From positions 1-7,201 of the forward strand of contig MHYJ01000031.1 of NCBI GenBank assembly GCA_001828445.1: a stretch of 7,201 nt of DNA, given 5' to 3'. Under the pieces are notes generated by a model, which was not told the origin of the DNA, ran no database searches, and saw only the letters and a list, made by a program, of their open reading frames with translations. The position numbers were made by a program, and so were the translations under genes. Positions 1 to 6,341 of this stretch are shown piece after piece (within the stretch, counting starts at the first letter, position 1; the number at the start of each line of letters is the position of its first letter). The DNA is from Planctomycetes bacterium RBG_16_43_13. Its GTDB lineage: Bacteria > Planctomycetota > MHYJ01.

Positions 1-375
1 CCATATTTCCCTATCTCCTCTCTTTAGCTTTATATTTCCTTCCGCATAGAATTCTGCTAAAGACGAGAGATTTAGGTTTTGCATTTCCTCCTTATCTTGC
101 CCTTCTGGCTTATTATCTTTTTCTTTTGTGGCGGAACCCCAGGCAACTATATAATCAGCGGTCATAAACGTATCCTTGTAAGTTATCTCCGGCTTACCTG
201 TAAAAAGATAAACTTGTTCGCTCCCCTCCTGCCATGATTTGAAGTCAGAGAATGTCATATTCACGATATCACTATCGCTACTGCCGCTCTTTTCGTCCTG
301 CGAAAAGAGAATAGGTGTTATCAGTAATGCCGCCAGAAGCGATATGACCTTTATCCTAATATTAGTTTTACCCAT
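1..375 (-). CDS. Exported OstA/LptA-domain protein, N-terminal part (cut by window edge)
   Basis: This frame is open from an ATG at 375-373 to base 1, giving 125 residues with no stop, so the gene continues outside the window. Residues 1-25 form a signal peptide: a basic start (MGKTNIRIK), a hydrophobic core (VISLLAALLITPILF) and likely cleavage near SQ-DEK. A low-complexity acidic/serine stretch follows at residues 27-37. From about residue 55 the sequence resembles the OstA/LptA beta-jellyroll repeat: GKPEITYKDTFMTADYIV (60-77), then a charged insert (84-98), then AEFYAEGNIKLKRGDREIW (107-125), matching the family pattern of 'A-E-G-N-V-x-L-x-x-G-D'. Such domains occur in LptA and in the N-terminus of LptD, which carry lipopolysaccharide across the periplasm. 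A periplasmic envelope-assembly role is therefore inferred. The start lies 16 bases after the polA stop, so the two genes are probably cotranscribed. No Shine-Dalgarno sequence is visible. Whether the full protein is LptA-, LptD- or otherwise OstA-like cannot be decided here. Confidence 0.72.
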   Translation of the reverse strand, partial: MGKTNIRIKVISLLAALLITPILFSQDEKSGSSDSDIVNMTFSDFKSWQEGSEQVYLFTGKPEITYKDTFMTADYIVAWGSATKEKDNKPEGQDKEEMQNLNLSSLAEFYAEGNIKLKRGDREIW

Positions 376-391
376 TATAATTAAGGAATTT

Positions 392-3079
392 TCATTCCAT
401 CTCTGCCCAGTTTTTACCTTTATGTATGGATATTGTCAATGGAACTTTTAACTCATAGACACCCTCCATTTCCTCAATCAGCAAGGTCTCTACCGTATTT
501 ATTTCTCCTTCGGGTGCATCTATGACAAGTTCATCGTGAACTTGCAATATCACTTTTGATTTTAATCCCTCTGCTGTAATTCGTCTATGAACGTTTATCA
601 TTGCCTTTTTCATCAAGTCCGCCGCTGTCCCCTGAATGGGTGTATTTATTGCTGCCCTCTCAGCCGCACCCCTAATAGTAGGATTTTTGCTATTTATATC
701 AGGGATATATCGCTTCCGTCCCATCAAGGTAGTAACAAAACCTTTCTCTCTAACCTCTTCCGGAATATTATCCATATAATCCTTTACGCCGCTATATTTT
801 CTAAGGTAGCTATCTATATATGCCTGTGCCGTTGAATAATCTATACCAAGCTGGATAGTAAGTCCGTGAGCACTTATGCCGTAGATTATGCCAAAGTTTA
901 TTGCCTTCGTCTTCTGCCTCATTTCATCCGTAACGAGATTCTCATCTATGCCAAAAATCTCAGCCGCTGTAATCTTGTGTATATCCATTCCCTTCCTAAA
1001 TGCATCCACAAATAATGTGTCGTTAGATATATGGGCAAGAATTCGTAATTCTATCTGAGAATAATCAGCAGAGACAAGAATATTACCATCATCCGATATA
1101 AACGCTTTTCTTATTAACTTGCCCTCATCAGTTCTTACAGGTATGTTTTGCAAGTTCGGATTACTGCTGGATAATCTACCAGTTGCTGTTGCAGATTGAT
1201 TATAGGTGGTATGAATTCGACCTGTCGTAGGATTTATAAGTAGCGGAAGTGCATCTATATATGTGTTTTTCAACTTAACAATACTTCTATATTCTAATAC
1301 TTTAGCAGGCAGTTTATGTTCCTCCGCTAATTTCTCAAGGGCGGCAACATCTGTAGAATAGCCGGTTTTTATTTTTCTCCCCCTGGATAGTTTTAGTTTA
1401 TTATACAGAACGTCTTGTAACTGCTTAGGCGAATCTATATTGAACTCGCATCCAGACATTTCATATATAGCAGTTTTTATACCGTCTAATCTCTTCGCAA
1501 ATGTTGCTGATAAGGTATGGAGAAACGTAGTATCAATCTTTACCCCGCTCATCTCAAGCTCTACCAAAACTGGTATGAGTGGCATTTCAATCTCATCAAG
1601 TATATTAATTAGACCCCCTTCCTCTAACTTTTTAGAAAGAATCCCTGTAAGGCGATACACGATATCAACGTATTCGCAGGAATATGCCTTTGCGGTCTCC
1701 ACATTCACGTCGGCAAAGCTGATATGTTTCTTCCCCCTGCCTATAACATCCTCATAAGCCGTAGCTCTATAATTTAGGCAACTGCTTGCTAACATATTCA
1801 AACCGTATGAACCAGATGATGGGTCAAGTAAATAAGCTGCTAACATAGTATCAAAACACACATTGTTAATAGTTACACCTTTTCTTTTTAATATTATCCA
1901 GGCATACTTTACATTATGCCCCATCTTTTTTATCCTCACATCTTCAAGCACTGGTTTAATCTTTTGTATCACTGTATCAAACACCAACTGTTTTGGTACA
2001 CCTATGTAGGAATGTTGAATTGGTATATACGCTGCCTTCCCTTCTGCAAACGAAAACGATATCCCCACTATCTCAGCAAACATTGGCTCAACAGACGTGG
2101 TTTCAAGATTTATAGATAATACCTCTGCACTATGGATATCTTCTATTAGAGAATCTAAATCAACCTCATTCAGTATAAGTTTATATTCCTTATCAGGAAG
2201 CATTTCAGATATTAGCGGTACGGATTGCGGCAGGTCATTAAGCAATTTCCTAAACTCTAATTGTCTGTAAATGGAACTTAATCTATCTATATCCGGACTT
2301 TTCCTCTTAAATTGTTCTATATTAAAATCTATAGGGGTATTTTTATCTAATTCTGTAAGTCGTTTACTCAAAAATGCAAAATCTCTCCCATCAATAAGCT
2401 TACGTCTGACGCTTTCGGATTTCACCCTGTCAATATTGCTATAAATATCCTCTATACTGCCATAATCCTTTATAAGATTAACTGCTGTCTTGTCACCTAT
2501 GCCCTTAACACCAGGAATGTTGTCACTCGTATCACCAGCAAGTGCTAATATGTCAACAATATTCTGCGGCGGCACACCAAACTTTTCTTTCACGCCATCT
2601 ACACCGTATAGTTTGTCTTTCATACCATCATATACGAACACATCGTCGCCAACTAACTGCATCAAATCCTTGTCACCCGTAACTATGGTAGTTTCAATAT
2701 CTTTACTATCTACTTTGCTCACTACAGTTCCAATAATATCATCTGCCTCATAGCTACTCTTTTCCAATGTATATATATTAAAGGCATTCGTTATATCTTT
2801 AATATATGGAATCTGCACTGCAAGTTCGCCCGGCATATCAGGCCTATTTGCCTTATAGTCACCAAAGATATCCTTTCTAAATGATGGCTCCTTAGAATCA
2901 AATACCATAACTATATAATCTGGCCTCCGTTCCTTCAGAATTTTCGATATCATATTTACAAAACCGAATATAGCATTTGTAGGCATACCGGTTGATGTGG
3001 AGAGTCCTTTTATAGCGTAAAAAGCCCTATAAAAATATGATGAGCCATCTATCACAAACAACTTTTTCTTATTACTCAT
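392..3079 (-). CDS. polA: DNA polymerase I
   Basis: This is an 895-residue family A polymerase (E. coli PolA has 928) that fills gaps and removes RNA primers in replication and repair. The 5'-nuclease domain (about 1-290) has its metal-binding acidic residues: D11, D61, E111/D113/D114 (YEADD), D136/D138 (TGDKD) and D183/D186 (GDTSDN), followed by a helix-hairpin-helix (GVKGIGDKTA, 190-199). The 3'-5' exonuclease-like domain (about 297-483) is recognisable, but N324 and A393 stand where E. coli has D355 and D424; E326, Y466 and D472 are kept. Proofreading is probably lost or very weak. The polymerase domain (about 490-895) is intact: TATGRLSSSNPNLQNIP (631-647), motif A DYSQIELR (672-679), O-helix R721, K725, F729 and Y733, and motif C QVHDE (846-850). 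The start is supported by the usual N-terminus MSNKKKLFVIDGSSYFYRAF, although no Shine-Dalgarno sequence precedes it. It is divergent from the radical SAM gene. Confidence 0.98.
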   Translation of the reverse strand: MSNKKKLFVIDGSSYFYRAFYAIKGLSTSTGMPTNAIFGFVNMISKILKERRPDYIVMVFDSKEPSFRKDIFGDYKANRPDMPGELAVQIPYIKDITNAFNIYTLEKSSYEADDIIGTVVSKVDSKDIETTIVTGDKDLMQLVGDDVFVYDGMKDKLYGVDGVKEKFGVPPQNIVDILALAGDTSDNIPGVKGIGDKTAVNLIKDYGSIEDIYSNIDRVKSESVRRKLIDGRDFAFLSKRLTELDKNTPIDFNIEQFKRKSPDIDRLSSIYRQLEFRKLLNDLPQSVPLISEMLPDKEYKLILNEVDLDSLIEDIHSAEVLSINLETTSVEPMFAEIVGISFSFAEGKAAYIPIQHSYIGVPKQLVFDTVIQKIKPVLEDVRIKKMGHNVKYAWIILKRKGVTINNVCFDTMLAAYLLDPSSGSYGLNMLASSCLNYRATAYEDVIGRGKKHISFADVNVETAKAYSCEYVDIVYRLTGILSKKLEEGGLINILDEIEMPLIPVLVELEMSGVKIDTTFLHTLSATFAKRLDGIKTAIYEMSGCEFNIDSPKQLQDVLYNKLKLSRGRKIKTGYSTDVAALEKLAEEHKLPAKVLEYRSIVKLKNTYIDALPLLINPTTGRIHTTYNQSATATGRLSSSNPNLQNIPVRTDEGKLIRKAFISDDGNILVSADYSQIELRILAHISNDTLFVDAFRKGMDIHKITAAEIFGIDENLVTDEMRQKTKAINFGIIYGISAHGLTIQLGIDYSTAQAYIDSYLRKYSGVKDYMDNIPEEVREKGFVTTLMGRKRYIPDINSKNPTIRGAAERAAINTPIQGTAADLMKKAMINVHRRITAEGLKSKVILQVHDELVIDAPEGEINTVETLLIEEMEGVYELKVPLTISIHKGKNWAEME

Positions 3080-3156
3080 AGTAATATATCACAAATATAC
3101 AGTTTGATAGCCTACTAACGTTACTATAATGCGTCAAGATTTTTTCAAAAAAGCAC

Positions 3157-3184
3157 TTGAACTCTTATAGCATAATACTATAAT
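3157..3184 (+). promoter_or_regulatory. Candidate sigma-70-type promoter for the radical SAM gene/purD unit
   Basis: TTGAAC (3157-3162) is separated by 16 bases from a perfect TATAAT (3179-3184). Transcription would begin near 3191 and leave a leader of roughly 135 bases before the ATG at 3327. A second, less well spaced candidate lies upstream: TTGATA (3104-3109), 15 bases, TATAAT (3125-3130). The region is so AT-rich that such boxes can arise by chance, so this is a consensus match only. Confidence 0.4.
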
Positions 3185-3315
3185 TCTCACTATATTATTT
3201 TTCTTATAGTTCTTTAATAGAAATAGCATTTCTAAAACCAATCGATAGGGGCAGAACCATAATAATACTAAAAGGTAGGAGAATACATTAGCAGTCCTTA
3301 AACTTATTTAGAAAG

Positions 3316-3320
3316 GGAGG
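3316..3320 (+). promoter_or_regulatory. Strong Shine-Dalgarno site of the radical SAM gene
   Basis: GGAGG lies inside the purine run GAAAGGGAGGGG (3311-3322), with six bases between it and the ATG at 3327. It fixes the start of the radical SAM gene. It stands out because none of the other five genes in the window has a clear counterpart. Confidence 0.85.
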
Positions 3321-3326
3321 GGATAA

Positions 3327-4457
3327 ATGAATGCTAATACAATCCTTGAATCAGTTTTAGATAGAGGTGATATTTCCGCAATAGAGGCACTTGTCCTTAT
3401 ACAAGAACCCGACTATATGCTTCCGGCTCTCATAGAGGCAGCAAATACGCTTAATAAACGAACCAATAACAACATAGTAACATACGTTAAAAGTAAATAC
3501 ATACACTACACAAATATCTGTAGAGCATCCTGTAAGTTTTGTTCATTCTATCGTAAAAAGGGGCAAAGAAACACATTCACACTTTCTGAACGCTCCATAA
3601 TAAAAACAATAAAAGCAGCAAACGGTATAAAGGAGATCTGTCTCCAGGGTGGGCTAAATCCTGAACTCTCTCTCAATGATCATATATCACTTATAAGAAC
3701 CATAAAGGAAGAATTTCCTAACTTGCATATACAGGCGTATTCGCCGTCAGAGATATATTTTATAGCAAGGCAGTCAAAGACAACATCGTTTGATGCCCTA
3801 AACAAACTAAAAGATGCCGGTCTAAACTCTATATCAGGGACAGCTACCAATATATTAAATGACAGAATTAGAAAGAAATTTTCTCCTGACATACTTAGAA
3901 CAAATGATTGGATTGAGCTAATTAAAACAGCTCATCGCCTTGGAATAACCACTACAGCATCAATGCTATTTGGGCACGGCGGGAGTGAAATCCATCTGTG
4001 CGAACATATGGATATAATAAAAACAATCCAAGCAGAAACTGGGGGCTTCACTACATTTACACCTACACCATTTATACCTAATGGCACATCCATAGCACGA
4101 AATGGCTCTGCGAAAAATTCACCATCACATAATACCATAATCAAAATGTTTGCTATAGCACGGCTCTTTTATAATAAGAGTATAAAGAATATACAGGTTG
4201 ATGTAACCAAGCTTGGTATGCAAAACACTATAAGAGGATTGACAGCTGGTGCAAACGACATAGCACCTATCGCCTTCGACCAATACACTATAAAATCACA
4301 ACATTTAAGTAAAGAACTGCCATTATCCATACACACAATAAAGAATGCCATTATACGTGCTAATAAAATACCAATGGAGCGGCCACCTCATAGTAAAGTG
4401 GCTGCACAGTTAAATGCCCGAAAAACGGATGAATACTCTTATGCCAGTGCCATATAA
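3327..4457 (+). CDS. Radical SAM enzyme of the CofH/MqnC/MqnE superfamily
   Basis: This 376-residue protein has the usual length for the superfamily. C65-x3-C69-x2-C72 (NICRASCKFCSFYR) binds the 4Fe-4S cluster that cleaves S-adenosylmethionine. Family landmarks follow: CLQGGLNPELSL (105-116), HIQAYSPSEI (134-143), DWIELIKTAHRLGITTTASM (194-213), ETGGFTTFTPTPF (237-249) and NIQVDVTKLG (288-297). CofH joins tyrosine to a flavin precursor in F420 synthesis, while MqnE and MqnC act in the futalosine menaquinone pathway. The features are mixed: GTATNIL (171-177) looks like CofH's GTAAEIL, while ETGGFTTF looks more like MqnC. Several usual motifs are altered: FGHGGS (215-220) where FGHVET is expected, and GANDIAPIAFDQ (308-319) where a GGTxxEE-like stretch is expected. 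The substrate is therefore uncertain, and a divergent paralogue is plausible. It leads the plus-strand unit, with purD starting 22 bases after its stop. It could be cytosolic menaquinone or deazaflavin biosynthesis, but no partner gene in the window decides this. Confidence 0.88.
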   Translation: MNANTILESVLDRGDISAIEALVLIQEPDYMLPALIEAANTLNKRTNNNIVTYVKSKYIHYTNICRASCKFCSFYRKKGQRNTFTLSERSIIKTIKAANGIKEICLQGGLNPELSLNDHISLIRTIKEEFPNLHIQAYSPSEIYFIARQSKTTSFDALNKLKDAGLNSISGTATNILNDRIRKKFSPDILRTNDWIELIKTAHRLGITTTASMLFGHGGSEIHLCEHMDIIKTIQAETGGFTTFTPTPFIPNGTSIARNGSAKNSPSHNTIIKMFAIARLFYNKSIKNIQVDVTKLGMQNTIRGLTAGANDIAPIAFDQYTIKSQHLSKELPLSIHTIKNAIIRANKIPMERPPHSKVAAQLNARKTDEYSYASAI

Positions 4458-4479
4458 TTGCTGATACATTGACAATAAA

Positions 4480-5802
4480 ATGAAGGTTCTTGTCGTAGGT
4501 AGTGGAGGTAGAGAGCACGCATTAGTATGGAAACTTGCACAATCAAAGTTAGTAGATAAGATATACGCCGCACCTGGCAACGCAGGTATATCTAAAATTG
4601 CCGATTGCATTGAAATCAACAGCGATAATATCCCCGGGCTACTTTCTTCCGCACAACAGTTAAAGATGGATTTTACAGTTGTGGGACCAGAAGCACCTCT
4701 TGTAGCCGGTATAGTTAATGTGTTTACCCAGAACAATCTAAAAATATTCGGACCAACTAAAGAGGCATCACAGCTTGAGGGCTCTAAGGTCTTTGCGAAA
4801 AACATTCTCAGAAAATATGGCATACCAACTGCAAATTATAGAGTATTTAACGACAGTAGGTCAGCCCTCTCCTTTATAAGAACAGCTAAATTCCCACTTG
4901 TAATAAAGGCAGATGGACTGTGCGGTGGGAAAGGCGTCGTAATCGCAAACTCCGAAAGCGAAGCAGTAGTAGTTATCGAGGGTATGATGGAGAAAAAGAT
5001 ATTCGGCAAGGCAGGAGAACAAATTATCATAGAAGAACATCTAAACGGACAGGAAGCATCTATCATAGCTATCACAGACGGGATAAACATAGTAACACTG
5101 GAAAGCTCACAAGACCACAAACGTGCCTACGATGGAGACAAAGGTCCAAACACCGGCGGAATGGGCGCCTACTCCCCTGCCCCCGTTGCCAGTGATGCAG
5201 AATATGAGAGAGTTATAAAGGATATCCTTGTCCCCATCGTTCACGCTATGAAAAAAGAGGGGCATTGCTTTAGAGGTGCCCTCTACGCAGGTATTATGTT
5301 TACAGATGCAGGGCCAAAGGTGTTGGAGTTCAACGTCCGCTTCGGCGACCCGGAGACACAACCCCTGATGATGAGGATGAAGAGCGATATTGCCCCACTC
5401 CTACTCGCATCATCAGATAAAAAGTTAGCCGACTTCAACGATATAGAATGGGACGAGCGACCCGCTGTCTGCGTAGTTATGGCTTCAGAGAGTTACCCTG
5501 CGAAATACGAAACAGGTAGAGAGATAAAGGGAATACGAGAGGCAGAGAAAAATAAGGATATCGTGGTCTTCCACGCCGGCACTGCACGAAGACAATCCAC
5601 AAAGCCAAATGGCAAACTAATCACAGCTGGCGGTCGCGTGCTCGACGTTACAGCCATTGGTGAGACATTGGAGAAAGCACAGGCAACCGCTTATGACGCC
5701 GTCTCAAAGATAACGTTTAATGGTATGCACTACAGAAAAGATATCGGTGCAAAGGCAATAGAACTCATATCCAAACATACACTCGCAACTGCAAAAAAGT
5801 AA
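4480..5802 (+). CDS. purD: Phosphoribosylamine-glycine ligase (GAR synthetase)
   Basis: This 440-residue ATP-grasp enzyme is full length for the family. It joins 5-phosphoribosylamine and glycine using ATP, the second step of de novo purine synthesis in the cytosol. The N-terminal domain starts MKVLVVGSGGREHAL (1-15) and carries PGNAG (32-36) and VGPEAPLVAG (68-77). The ATP-grasp core shows GPTKEASQLEGSKVFAK (91-107), VIKADGLCGGKGV (141-153), QDHKRAYDGDKGPNTGGMGA (211-230) and the metal/ATP-binding LEFNVRFGDPETQ (282-294). The C-terminal domain runs from about 330, with HAGTAR (365-370), TAGGRVL (382-388) and the HYRKDIG ending (417-423). The loop at 147-150 reads LCGG where LAAG is common, which looks like a tolerated variation. 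The ATG is fixed by the conserved N-terminus. No Shine-Dalgarno sequence is visible, and translation may follow from the upstream gene 22 bases away. The stop overlaps the next start (TAATG). Confidence 0.98.
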   Translation: MKVLVVGSGGREHALVWKLAQSKLVDKIYAAPGNAGISKIADCIEINSDNIPGLLSSAQQLKMDFTVVGPEAPLVAGIVNVFTQNNLKIFGPTKEASQLEGSKVFAKNILRKYGIPTANYRVFNDSRSALSFIRTAKFPLVIKADGLCGGKGVVIANSESEAVVVIEGMMEKKIFGKAGEQIIIEEHLNGQEASIIAITDGINIVTLESSQDHKRAYDGDKGPNTGGMGAYSPAPVASDAEYERVIKDILVPIVHAMKKEGHCFRGALYAGIMFTDAGPKVLEFNVRFGDPETQPLMMRMKSDIAPLLLASSDKKLADFNDIEWDERPAVCVVMASESYPAKYETGREIKGIREAEKNKDIVVFHAGTARRQSTKPNGKLITAGGRVLDVTAIGETLEKAQATAYDAVSKITFNGMHYRKDIGAKAIELISKHTLATAKK

Positions 5803-6218
5803 TGAAAGCAAATATTCTCGATATATTTATAATTGTCTTCATTTCAATGATTGCTACATCAGCCGCTACTTATCTCTTCTTCCCCAAGCTCTCTCAAAAG
5901 CTAATAACGGGAGAGGCGGAGTGGAGAGAAGTAACTGTGGATGTCATCGTCTCCACACCGTTCATCTTGGAAAAGATGACAAAAGGAGATAAACAGGTGG
6001 GAGCGGACGGCAGAGTATTCGTAGAACTGTTATCGCTTGAAACAAAGTATGACAATAATGAGAAGGTTTCTATAGCCCGCTTCAAGGTATTAGCCAAGTC
6101 GTGGCGCGGCTCCTTGCAGTTCGGCAACTATACCCTAATACCCGGTGAAACGTTTGAATTTACCTGCGACAAATATAAACTTTGGGGTACTATTTACGCG
6201 GTAAACAACAATAAATAA
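5802..6218 (+). CDS. Small membrane-anchored protein, DUF4330-like
   Basis: This 138-residue protein has one N-terminal membrane segment (about residues 5-27, ILDIFIIVFISMIATSAATY) and a hydrophilic domain that should lie outside the cytoplasmic membrane. The pattern recalls DUF4330 proteins: an 'N-x-x-D' membrane anchor, a beta-rich stretch (VTVDVIVSTPFILEKMTKGD, 44-63), a central charged part, and a final FGNYTLIPGETFEF (107-120) then LWGTIYAV (127-134). That match is from memory and tentative. The function is unknown. There are no enzyme motifs, and the single cysteine (C122) is not in a lipobox. Its ATG overlaps the purD stop by one base, and no Shine-Dalgarno sequence is present, so it probably depends on translational coupling to purD. 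The O-antigen-ligase-like gene just beyond the tRNA suggests, by position only, a role connected with surface polysaccharide. Confidence 0.8.
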   Translation: MKANILDIFIIVFISMIATSAATYLFFPKLSQKLITGEAEWREVTVDVIVSTPFILEKMTKGDKQVGADGRVFVELLSLETKYDNNEKVSIARFKVLAKSWRGSLQFGNYTLIPGETFEFTCDKYKLWGTIYAVNNNK

Positions 6219-6256
6219 TTTTACATTTTTGACCTTTGAATTTTTCAATTTCGTTA

Positions 6257-6328
6257 GCCCCCGTATCTCAATGGATAGAGTGGCGGTCTCCGAAGCCGCA
6301 AATGCAGGTTCGATTCCTGCCGGGGGTA
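6257..6328 (+). tRNA. tRNA-Arg (anticodon CCG)
   Basis: The 72 bases fold into a complete cloverleaf. The acceptor stem GCCCCCG/CGGGGGT has seven pairs, the first a G-U wobble, with discriminator A6328. The D-arm is TCTC-AATGGATA-GAGT, with three good pairs and a U-U opposition at its base. The anticodon stem is GCGGT/GCCGC around the loop CTCCGAA, placing anticodon CCG at 6290-6292, which reads CGG. A four-base variable loop precedes the T-arm GCAGG-TTCGATT-CCTGC. The 3' CCA is not encoded and would have to be added. The gene sits 38 bases after the DUF4330-like stop. No convincing promoter or terminator flanks it, so it may be processed from the surrounding transcript. Confidence 0.96.
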
Positions 6329-6341
6329 ATATAATATCAAA

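Larger units (their letters stand above)
3080..3326. other. Divergent intergenic region between polA and the radical SAM gene
   Basis: This very AT-rich 247-base gap must hold the start signals for both directions. For the plus strand there are two TATAAT boxes (3125-3130 and 3179-3184), each with a TTGA-type box upstream. For polA, the best minus-strand -35 candidate is TTGACG (complement of 3132-3137). Its -10 at the usual spacing (TAGGCT, complement of 3109-3114) is poor, so the polA promoter is unresolved. A short perfect inverted repeat, TTTTTTCAAAAAA, lies at 3141-3153. A 13-codon ORF (3129-3170) is also present and is discussed under findings. I recognise no riboswitch or structured RNA here. 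Confidence 0.6.

Noticed and set aside
239..451. Plus-strand 70-codon ORF with a hydrophobic stretch.
   Set aside because: It is antisense to the signal-peptide region of the OstA-like gene and the polA end. The hydrophobicity mirrors AT-rich opposite-strand sequence.
1440..1757. Plus-strand 105-codon ORF inside polA.
   Set aside because: It is entirely antisense to conserved polA sequence and has no recognisable motif or ribosome binding site. The other plus-strand ORFs inside polA were rejected for the same reasons.
3190..3326. The radical SAM leader considered as a riboswitch.
   Set aside because: I see no known riboswitch core and no convincing stem set or terminator by eye.
4410..4823. 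Minus-strand 137-codon ORF overlapping the end of the radical SAM gene and the start of purD.
   Set aside because: It is antisense to two well-supported genes, has no recognisable domain, and is cysteine- and serine-rich in the way of shadow frames.
6236..6248. Inverted repeat TTGAA-TTT-TTCAA before the tRNA, considered as a terminator.
   Set aside because: The stem has only five pairs, four of them A-T, and is not followed by a proper U-run. It is too weak for an intrinsic terminator.
6229..6257. TTGACC (6229-6234) as a -35 box for the tRNA.
   Set aside because: At normal spacing the -10 would be CGTTAG and would overlap the mature tRNA 5' end, which leaves no room for a transcript start.
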